A DNA stretch of 64,000 nucleotides, from the NCBI GenBank assembly GCA_022606425.2, contig JAHDVF020000013.1, positions 124,001 through 188,000 on the forward strand, read 5' to 3'. The position numbers and the translations under genes are program-made. The DNA is from Lepidostoma basale. Its lineage: Eukaryota; Arthropoda; Insecta; Trichoptera; Lepidostomatidae. Shown piece after piece: positions 34,001 through 46,000 of this stretch; position 1 is the stretch's first letter, and each line of letters begins with the position of its first letter. The notes below the pieces were generated by a model. That model did no database searches. It was not told the origin of the DNA and was given only the letters and a program-made list of their open reading frames with translations.

Positions 34001-37000
34001 ACTGATTTGATTAGATTTGATTTGATAACTACCATACTCCTTCATGTAGAGATATCTCAGAATTTTTTTCTGAACCCTCTCCACCATAATGGATCTATCT
34101 TGCCTCGTGAGGACTCCATATCACAGAACCACTTTCGAGTCTGCTCCGAACCAACGCGTTGTATAGGACTCTGAGCACAATGGGATCTCTGAAAACTCTT
34201 CCGGTCCGGATAATGAAGCCCAACATCCTCAGTGCAATGTCACAAATCATCTCGATATGTGCACGAAAGGTCAGCCTACTCTCATAGATGATTCGGAGAT
34301 CCTTCATCGTAGATACATGTGTTAGTTATAAAGATTGCTGGACGTGGATAGATGAGAGTGGAGATGGATAGGTGACAGTTGTGTGTTTTGGGAGAGGCCT
34401 ACGTTCAGCAATGGACCACAGACAGCTGATAAGAAGAAATTTTGTTGGATTATGCTCTAACTACGTTTAATAATGTATTGTTTTCAGGTATGATATGCAG
34501 TTCCCCCCTGGTAGGATATTTGGCCGACACAATCGGTCGGAAGAAAGTTCTCTTTTGGGGGCTCTTCCTGGATGCTGTTTGTAACATTCTAATGACGTTT
34601 AGTCATTCATTTTCTTATACTGTTGTCCTGAAATTTTTGGCTGGATTTTTGTAAGTTTTTAATTAATATTATTAACATTCAATTATAAAGTGTTACAGCC
34701 TACTTTCATTATTTTTCTTGCCAGCTCCAAGATCCATGCTTCACTTCCATACATAGTGAAACTTGCCAGATCCATGCTTCACTTCCATACATAAGGGTTG
34801 GCACAAGAACACCATTGTGCACTCTTGGAGCTGGTAAAAAAGGATGTATGTAGGATAAATGCCTTAGAAATGAGATCACTGATCAGAAATGTGTGGGAAA
34901 TCGCAATGTTTCATATATCTTTGCCTTGATTTGAGCTCGAAACTAAATTTATTCATGAATTTCACGCCGATAAATCTCGCAAAGAGTTGTGCAACATTTT
35001 TAGCTTCTGAAACAGTATTGTTTGTGTAAACAATAATTAAATGTATTGTTTGTATGTGTATGCACATATGTACAATTACAATTTACTTATTGAACTTTTA
35101 TTTAAAAAAAATTAAATTGTTTTATGCATCAATCCATGAATTGTTTTTATTGCTATTCTGTTTATGTGGTTACAAAACCTTGTTAATTGATCATCGTAGG
35201 CCTGGTCCCTTGGAATCCCAATTATCCAGGTTCTTCTTCTTCTTCTTCTTCTGATTGTAGATCTTGCGATCTTTTTATGCAGGATATCAACTTTCTTCCT
35301 GTGATGAAGACGACCAGCCTTCTCTACATCTCTTTGGTGGTCGTCCTGGAGGTCGACGGCCCTCTGGAGTCTCGAAAATCACGATATTAGGTATTCTTGC
35401 TGGATCCATTCTCTCGATGTGGTCCCTCCAGAATTGTCTTCTTTGCCTACTCCATCTCACTATGTCTTAAATTTTGCAGGATTTGCGAATTTCTTCATTG
35501 GGTATCCTATCTCTAAGAGTTCTCCCCACAATAGGCCGCAATGTTCTCATTTCTGCTACTCTTAAGAGATGTTTGGTTCTGACAGTGTCTGCTCTTGCTT
35601 CGATTCCGTATGTCATTATGGGCCTGATGCATGTTTTATAAATACTTACTTTGCTTTCTACTAGCATATGCTTATTGTCCCAGACAGTGTCCCTTAGACA
35701 TCCGGAGATAACTGCAGCTTTATCAGTCTGTTTTTTAGATCGCTGCAACTAGATATCTCCACACCCAGATATCTGAACTACATGACCTGTTCTATGGGTT
35801 TATCGTCTACAACCAATTTATATCTGAGAGGCTGTCTGAATATTGTTAGACATTTGGTTTTTGCGATGGATATCATCATATTATACCTCTCAGACGCAAG
35901 ATGGAACCTATAAAGCATTCTTTGTAGATCGTCTTCCCTCAACATACCACATTAATGAGTTTTTCTCCCATCCTATATCCGAGGTTAAGAGATGCGACCT
36001 CCTCTATGATCTTGTCCATGATGAGGTTATATCCAGGTTCCACTGTAATATAAAGTCTCTCCATGGATCGTTGCGTACACTTTAGTATGGTAGCAATATA
36101 TTTATAAATCTAGGTATGCAGCAATATAATTTTAGTATTGGAAAACATATTCAATTGACATAATCTTTTCTCTGTGAAGTGTCGGTGGGACAAACACAAT
36201 GTTGGTGTCGATGATGGCGGAGTTCCACCAAGAAAAGTTTCGTCCAACCATCGTGATGTTTGTGGGACTGGGCTTCTCTATGGCCATGCTAGTCGTCCCG
36301 GTCCTGGCTCTGCTGATACTCACACATTCCTATGATGTTAGATTTATAGGAAATTACGGTAAGCAGCAATTTTTTCCCACATTCATATATTATATTATTA
36401 TAGGCAACAAAGTTGAAGGTGTACTTGAAACTGTCATAGCAAACAAAAATAAATGGCGCACTCAAAGTCATTACTGCAAATAGAAATATATCCACAGAAG
36501 CAAAGATGGCAGTACACAATGGAGTTCTAGTGCCAACCTTCATGTATGGAAGTTAAGCTTGGAGCTGGCAAAAGAAGGATGAAAGCAGGATAAACGTAGA
36601 AATTAGATCACTAAGAAGAATGTGCGGGAAAAAGTTGTATGATAGAATACCGAACGATGAAATAAGAAAGAAATGTAAGGCAGATGACTGCATCATGAAT
36701 AAAATTAAAAAAGGATCCCTGAGATGGTTTGGACATATGGAACAAATGGATGAGAGTAGAATAGTAAAAAGTTGTACACAAGCAGCGTGAGTGGGAAAAT
36801 AAGCCGAGGACGACCGAGGAAAACACGGCATGACCAAATTAATCAATTACTAAAAGGCGGCCACATTCGAAGTCAGAATAATCGACATGCGTGCATGGTA
36901 CGATGTATGAATGTAGAGGAAGCCCGAGAGGTATGCCAGGACAGAGCATTGTGGCGATCCATCCTCTCTGCCTACCCCTCCCGGGAGATGGCGTGATGGT

Positions 37001-40000
37001 TAGTTAACAAAATCCTATCCAAAAAAGCTATAATGGCATAGCACAATGGTGGTAAGTGAATCGCATCATTTGCTCAATAGGTATGTTATTGATGACCAGT
37101 TTACATCTGAGGGGCTCTTTTGATATTGTTAAACATTTTGATTTATTGACAAAAATTTACATGTTATTCCAAATCTTCTTCCCCTTCTTCTTATTTTAAT
37201 AGATCTGATGATCTGTGGCAGAGAAATCATGTCTCCTGGGATTATGAGGTCCAGCTGTCCCTCCATCTCTTAGTGATCTTATAGGTAGACCGTGTCCAGA
37301 GGGGATTTCATAGGCGGTTGTATAGCGAGTCTGTCGCTATTCATTCTGGCTACATGATCCCTCTTGTATCTTCTTCTGGATCTCCTCCACTGAAAAATAT
37401 CCTTTATTTCGCAAATGTTTCTTATGTCTGCGTTATAGACACAATCTCAGAAAGTTTCATCTCAGATGTTGTTAGCAGACCCTTGGTTCATACTTAAGAC
37501 TTGGAGATACAGTGACAAATTAATTAAAAATAAAGTGTACTTATAATGTTGTCCTACAATTGATGTAGATTTCCATTCATGGCAGACATTCATGGGTGTG
37601 TGCAGCTTGCCAGCCACCTTGGCTGCCATTTTGGCCATCTTCATTCCGGAAAGTCCCCGCTTCCTCATGTCTCGAGATCAGCTGCCGGAAGCTCTTGCTG
37701 TCCTGAGGAAGATGTACTCCATTAACACTGGACTGCCTGAGGATACTTACCCAGTAATTTTTTTACAACAACCGCACTCATTTTATAATGACAATAAATG
37801 CAATGAAAATATAATTTAGACACTTTTTTTTGTTACTTACATCTCTTAGACGAATGTGAGGAAAATCTGTGTAGAGTGTCGAATGAAAATATAAGAAGTG
37901 AATGAAAGTTAACACTTTATTTACTAACGAATTTTTAAATTTTAAGTTTAAGCATATTAATTAAAAAAAAATTTAATTCGTAGTAAATATCCTTTTTATA
38001 TGAATAGCTCAAATTTGAAATTGATGTTGTGATTTACGTAAATGTGAGAATCATTTCCAGTAGCAATAGGGTAGAAAAACCGACTAATCGGTTTTTGGTC
38101 GTATATGGTTGAAGGCGAAAAGCCGACTAGTCGGCTTTTGGTAGTTAATGCGTTAAGAACAAAATTATGAAAGAATGGTTTGGACACATGGAAAGAATGA
38201 ATAAAGAAAGAACCGTAAAAAGAAGTATGTGTTAACAATGTAAATGGAACTATTATTAACTATACAGATTTCTTCATATTAAAGCATATAATTAAAACCT
38301 CCCGCAAATGACGAGAATTTGGCTCGTAAATTGACATGTTTAATCGGGAATAACTTTATGATGCAGACACAAATCGACTAATATTTCGATGGCGTTATGT
38401 TTACAAATACTTAAGCTTATTGTATGACATCTATGATCTATTTATTCCAACTACCACTTACCGCTACTGCCATCTATTGCAAAACGGCGGAAGCAAAGTT
38501 ATGCACCTAATAGAAATAGAGGAAGACCGAGGAAAATGTGGTACGATCAAATTAATGAAATATTGAATGTCTGCCACGTGAGGAGTCAGAGAAATTGAGG
38601 TGTAACATTATACCATTTTCATTCTCACTGCATTCACTTATTATATTTGCACATCATCTAAGAGATTTAATTTCTACTGCATTTATTCTACTTTCACCCT
38701 TCTTATACCAGTTCCATGCTTCACTTCTGATTTTGATGTACCATTATTTCTGCAGGTAAAGGAACTGAAATCGAGTCAGGATTATTCTAAAGATAACAAA
38801 GCTGCTAATAGTTCCCATATAACTGTGAGTGAAGCCTTGAATGATATCATCAGGCAGGAGCAGAAGCCAAAAGAGGGAACATTGGCATCTATTCGAGGAG
38901 GACTGACACAACTTAAGCCCCTCTTTCACTTTCCATATCTCAAAACCATCTTAATCATGTTTGTTGTCCATGTTTCCGGAGTAACAGGGTAAATATATTA
39001 TTATATTTTATCAACAGATGTCATAAGCTGTATTATACTGCAATTAAAATTTAGATATTTAATTAATCTGATATTTAATGTAACCAATAAACATCTAAAT
39101 GTGGTAAAATATATAATTTAATCAAATGATTTTACTGAAATTTCTTGATGGAAGTTAATTTTAAATAATAGTTAAATAAAACAATGTTTGAAATAACTAT
39201 TTCCACTTTTGTGTTTATTTCGACAGTGATCAGTTTCACTGTCACTTGTCACTGTCAAAATAAAGACAAAAGTTGATGTAATTCTTAAAAAACATTGTTT
39301 TTCTATTATTACTTAATATGTCTTTATACTTATAATTTAATCTACACACAGTGAATTATCAAATGTCAACATTTGACAAATGTAGACATTTGATAATGCC
39401 TTAGAAGGGTGAAACATGTCATTCCATCCAAAATTTAATAAAACTCCTAGAAGAGATGTTTACATTCATATTAATTATTTAATGTGGAGTTTTACATCAT
39501 CGTTCAAAGACCAATAAATAGTCATAATATGTCTTTTGCTTTTCATTTATTTTGAATGTTATTTTTAAATCATTATTTCAGATGCAACTCGTTGAGGTTA
39601 TGGCTACCGCAGTTATTCAAAATGATGTCAGAATTTGAACCGGGGAGCACCCTGTGTGAGATGATCTCTTTAGGAAACACTACTGTTGTAGATGCCCCGA
39701 TTCCAGAGGATGGCGTTTGTGAACCAGTTAGTTCCTTTATAGAAAAATAATTTATTATCCTCGGTCTTCCTCTATTTCTGGTTCCATTTAAATCGTTAAC
39801 ATATAATTTTTTTACCATTCATTCGTCATTCATTCTTTCCATATATATATATCTTATATCTTAATGATCCTTTCATTATTTTGTTCATAAAACCATCATT
39901 CGCACCGCATTCACTTCTTATATTTTCATTCGACACTCTATCATACACAGAGTATCCACACATTTGTCTAAGAGATCTCATTTCTACTGCATTTATTCTA

Positions 40001-43000
40001 CTTTCATCCTTCTTTTGCCCGTTCCATTCTTCGCTTCCATACATAAGGGTCGGTAGAAGAACACCATTGTGCACTGCCATTCTAGCTTTTTTGGATAGAT
40101 TTTTGTTTGCGATGACAACTTTAAGTGCACCATTCACTTTGTTGCCTGCCCCAACCCTTCTTTCAATATCCCTCTCCACTCGTCCATCTCTTGTAAACAT
40201 ACTACCTAAATACACAAACTCATCTACTTGCTCCAAATTTTCACCATTTACGCTAATGTTGCAGACTGTCATGATTTCTTCTTTTTCAAAAATCATTACC
40301 TTGGACTTATTAACATTCATCATCAGATCATTTCGCATGCATACCTTCGCATGAATGTTGAGGAAGCGAGAGAAATATGTCAGGAAAGAAAAGTTTGGCA
40401 GCCCATTCTTTCTGCCTACCCCTCCGGGGAGACGGGGTGATGGTTAGTTAGTTAGTTAATTTTTATTATCCTTTCCTATACTATGCTAAATAAGTCTGCG
40501 CATTGTTCATAACTACTTATCTCTCTCGCTCTCGCGAATATAAAAGTAGATAAACTGAGACACAAAATAAATGTGTGAGACAGTTGTATGTTCTTTACTC
40601 TCCTATCTTTACCAATTTTTGTAAAGGTGTCCCAAAATTAAAGCAAGATTTGAATTGTTGATTGATTTGAATTGTTTCACGGGCTGTATGGCATGTGGCA
40701 CCGTCTTGTTGAAACCATATATTGGCCACATCAATATCATCCATTTTCGGTAGAAAGAACTGTGTTATCATCTCGCGATATTAAGCATCAGTAACAGTCA
40801 CTGTTTGACCAACCATTTTCAAAAAAGTATGTTTTTGGCTTGTTTTTCGAGGATCAGTGTGTTTAACATCTCCGACTGATCTATCTCTACTATAATCTCT
40901 TCACAGTTGACGAAGTTAAAACACTATTCCGACCATATTTTGTATGAAATGAATTTTTGAGATATTGTTCAATAATGAAAATCGTTGTTAATAATAATAA
41001 TAAATTGGATAATTTATAAAGCGCCATTTTTATGAATTGCTCATCTCAAGGGCGCTGTAGAAGATGCTCTGTTTTATCAACTAGATAATAATAATAATAA
41101 TGATAAAAATATATATAAACATATTTAGTATGAGGGCTGCACCCGACGAAATCGATCAGCCCTTCCTGTCAGGAAATGATAATTTGAAAAGGTGCGTTTT
41201 GAGTCTCGATCTAAACTCTGATTGATTCTCAATGCACTTAAGGTCTGCTGGAAGACTGTTCCAGGCTGAAGGGCCGGCTACCGCGAAGGCTCGGTCGCCA
41301 AAGTTTGTGCTTGGACAGCGTTTTGGCACAGTCAATCTACCGATCGCAGAAGACTTACCTGATCGCAATGTAGACTGTCCAGCATTCAGGTTCTCGTTGA
41401 TGCAGAGTTCAGATATATAAGCTGGTGCCATTCCATGCAACGCCTTATAGACCGTCCAGCAGAGCTTGTTTTGTATCCTTTCTGGACATTTCAGCCAGTG
41501 GATAGTTTTAATACATTTAAATGAGATATTTTGTATTGTGTAATGTTCCATTTTTACTAATGCTAAACTATCAGCTACCAAATTGTTTTTTTTTAGTGTT
41601 GCCAACAATTTACTGCACAAAAGGAGGCAAATTCCAATCTTGCTTTAATTTTGGGACACCTATACATATGTATTTGTGACATATCTCCGATTTTCGATAA
41701 AATATTTGTATCATCATCATGTTCAGCGTTATAGCCCTCGGTGGGTCTTAGCTTTAAGATATGTCTCCCTCTCCTGTCTCTGGCTGCCACCTCCCAGTAT
41801 TGCTGTCCCAGAGTCCGACAATCTGCCACGACACCATCCAACCATCGCAGTCTCGGCCTGCCGATGCTTCTTCTCCCTATTGGGTCATTAAACATTACTC
41901 TTATGAGGGGTTCCAGATCCCCCATGGGGTGGAAATGCCCTAGCTAACGTAATCTATTAATTTTAATATCCTTAACTATGCTGACGTCCTGGTATAGATG
42001 TTAGAGCTCCATGTTGAATCAAAATTGGTATCAAAATATAACAACATAAACCAAAATGCGAACACTTCTTTTCATACACTGGTGTAAGAGATTGATATAA
42101 TGCTTGAATTACTGATTTCTTTTGTTTCAGATTCAAATCAAAGTTGAGAGTTTTGTTAATTCGATAATAGTAGCAGCTGTGCAGGTCTTCATTTGTGCCT
42201 TAGCGAGCGTCTTCATAAGCAAAATAGGAAAGCGGAGATTACTTAGTGAGTACTGAAATAGAAACAATTATTTCATTCTTTGGTGGCTTCATAGAAGAAT
42301 ACATTTAGAAACTCACCAAACGTTTTATACAAGGGACTCCTTTCACATCCTAACTTTACAATAAAATACCTTTCCACTTATCAATCTCTATCGATAGTGC
42401 CGTCTCTGACCCCTCTGAGGGTGTACTGATTGCCTCGCTAGGGGTGGGGGTTGCCTGCAGAGCTGGGCCTCGCCCTCACCATCATCGTATATTTTTTTGA
42501 GATTTTTGTAATTCTTTGTTCCCTTGACCTGTCCCATGTCCGCTATATAATAACGTTATGCGTACTCACGCCATTTCGCATTTGTCTCCTCTGTTCCTCC
42601 TTGCATTTCCCGCTGTCATGTGTCCATGAGTCCGCTTCCCATTTAATTCCGTGTCTTTTTATTCCTTTTATATATTTTGTTTCGAAATATTTTTAGTGTT
42701 TTTAGTGTTATCTGCATGTTAGGCGAGACATAGAGGAAAATAGCAGTAGGTGGCCTGGTCCCTCTTGATTTATTTTATACATTTTTTGGACGAGGGACGG
42801 GCATAACTTCGGGTAAGCGGTGGGAATCCTTCTATGTCCACTTATCGATCCTCCTACGGAGGAACACTCCAAGAACACATATCAAACCCCGCTTAAATGA
42901 ACAACCCACCAAATCACCTTTCCAACAATGTTCCCATCAGATTGTAAGAGGAATAGTCACAAGCTGAACTTACCTAAGCCAGAAGATCCAAGTCCAAGTT

Positions 43001-46000
43001 AATAAATATACAATTCCATCCGTTCCAAGTCCGAGTTAATAAATATATTTTTTTCATTTATGTGTTTTGATATTTCGTACTAATTGAGAACTGGACATTA
43101 CAAAGGTGCCAAGTATCACAAAAGTAAAAAATGAGTTTTTGATCCAAATTGGTGTTAAACATAAAGGCCAATAACTGTTCAGAGATGCAAAGTAATTTAA
43201 TAATATAGTTTATATGTAGTTCTAACATTACCCTAAAGATGTCACCCGTGCCACATGAGACAATAAACAGTTTATTTTTATTTTTCTTTGTTTTATTTTG
43301 GCACTATTGTAATAACCAGCCTTCAGTTGATCATTTTCTATGATACATTTTTCAGTATCGTCATTTGCTATTGGTGCCGCGTGTACTCTGGGGCTGTACT
43401 GGTGTACCGACTCCATCCAAGCAGTTGCCCTCGCCTCAATTTCTGTCAGTTTCACCGCCGTCTGCCAGAGCACGGTTCTTAGTATCTCAGTAGATCTGTT
43501 CCCCACCGCTCTCAGGTAATACCATTATAACCATCGCTTACTCATTATATGCTGGAAGGGTATTAATACCTCTTTCTATGACTCGTCATAAATTGTTAGT
43601 AGTGTATTTTTAAATAATTTTATTAAGACATTTTAAAATATATGTAAAATTAAATGATATAATCATTTTTTAATTTCAAGCAACACATATTAATAAGCAT
43701 GCAAATCTCAAATGATAATTATTTCAGTTTAACCTAACCTAACTAATCAACCATTTTCACCCAGCTAGGCAAAATGGAAGAACCGTTAAAATGTTCATTT
43801 CTGATATGGTTTCACACCGTTCTATTCCTACCTATTAACATCTATGCGTTGGGTCATGCATGCACATCGATTTCTTCAACTTCTTCTTTCGGTGCCGTGT
43901 CAGGTCCCTCCAACATTGGTGATCACAGCAAAGACATCTCTGTCCTGCGCCACTCGGAACAGGTTCTCAACTCTTGTAATTCCTGTCCACTCTTTGAAGT
44001 TCCGCAGCCAGGACAGCTGCCTTCTACCAACTCCCCAACGTCCCTCCACTTTACCCATTAATATCAGCCGAAGGAGGTGGTATTTTTCTCCCCTTAGGAC
44101 ATGACCCAAATATGAGACCATTCTAATTTTCACACTCAACAACAGCTCTCTATTGGCTCTAGCTCTCTGTAGCACGTCTGCATTACTGACCCTATCTGTC
44201 CACGGTATACGGAGCATTCTGCGGTATATCCATATCTCAAACGCTTCCGACCGGTTCATTACATTCACTTTTAGAGTCCAAGTTTCGCAGCCATATAGTA
44301 GAACAGACCATATATAGCATTTCTTCAACTAAATAAAATTCATTTACTAATTCCAGAACTTCACTAATCTAACTAACTAACTAACTTATCATCATGCCTC
44401 TTGTCTTCTCGAAGGGCTAGGTAGAAAGAATAGACCGCCACATTGTTCTTTCCTGACATTCTATATTTGATCATAACACATTTTCCTCGGTCTTTCTCAA
44501 TTTCTAGTTCTGTTTACATCGTTAACATATACCTACTTTCTTTACCATTCTATCTTCATTCATTCTTTCCGTGTGGCCAAACCATCCTTTCATTATTTTG
44601 TTCATAACACTTTCATTCACACTGCATTCCATACATTCGTCTCAAGAGATCTCTTTTTTTCTACTGCATTTTTCTTTCAACCTTCTTTTGCCAGTCTCAT
44701 GCTTCATTTTGATACATAAGGGTCAGTATAAGTACGCTGACCTAATACAACCATATTACATTTCTATTGTACGTAGAACTTTTGAAAGTGTATTGTTTTC
44801 TCATTACAGAGCCATGGCCGTCTCATTGATTTTAATGGTGGCAAGAATAGGATCTATTATAGGATCCATTACATTCCCCGCTCTGTTGGCATCCGGCTGT
44901 CTTCCTCCCTTCTTGACGCTGGCCTGCATTCTTTTTGGTGACTATTTTTATTATTTTATTAAATTCAAATATTTATTTCAAATTTACAAAAACACCACAA
45001 TTTATTCTATTTTATCATAGTCAAATCAAATTAAATCAGTTTATTTCATCAACAGACATTACAAAATTAATTTTTAAGGCATCTATTGAGAACAGGTAAA
45101 ATAATATATTGTGTATAGTATACTACCAGAAACGCATGAGAGATGGTTCGACATTGGGAAGACAGGATACTCTCCAGAATTAAGAGTATTTGCCTTCTGA
45201 ATGTACTTTCACTAATATGAAAGACGTCGATCTCCAAGGAGACCGCGTTCAGTAGATTAATTGCTCTTCCCACCGGTGTCACCAGAGGCAGGCTGGTTCT
45301 GGCGGCCTGTAGGTAAAACAATCTATGCTGTCGCTGTCGCTGTCAGGAACAAAAAGCCGAACACCCTCCAGCATGGCCAAGTTCTCGAAATATCCTCTGA
45401 GTAATCTAAAGAAATGGGTTATGAGATGCCCATCTCTTCGAAGCTGCAGAGAGTTGGCCCCAAGCATTCCCAAAATAAATGCCGTTGAATAGAACCACGG
45501 ATAGCTACCATACTCCCTCATGTAGAGATACCTCAGAAATTTTCTCTGAACCCTCTCCAGCATAACGGAATATCTCACCTCGTGAGGACTCCATATTACA
45601 GAACCACTTTCGAGTTTGCTCCGAACCAATGCGTTGTATAGCACTATAGCACATGAGGATCCCTGAAAACTCTTCCGGTCCGGGCGATGAAGCCCAACAT
45701 CCTAAGTGTTGGTGCCCAATAGCCCAACATAGTGACATGTTTCACATGCTAGGGCAGGATGGAAAACACTTATGAGGCTAGTTGTCATAAAATCTTATTG
45801 TTTTACATACAGCACTTGTCTCGGGTCACAGGTTCGAGTCCGGCTGGTAGAATTTGTGTCAATTTAAGATACTTGTGAAATCTTGTTCTTCAATATCCTT
45901 TTCAAACACAAAAATTGATATAAAAATTATTCAAAAGAACTGTTAAAACCATCGGTTTAGTGACAGCATGAGCCAAATCAATGTAAAGGGTATTATAGCT

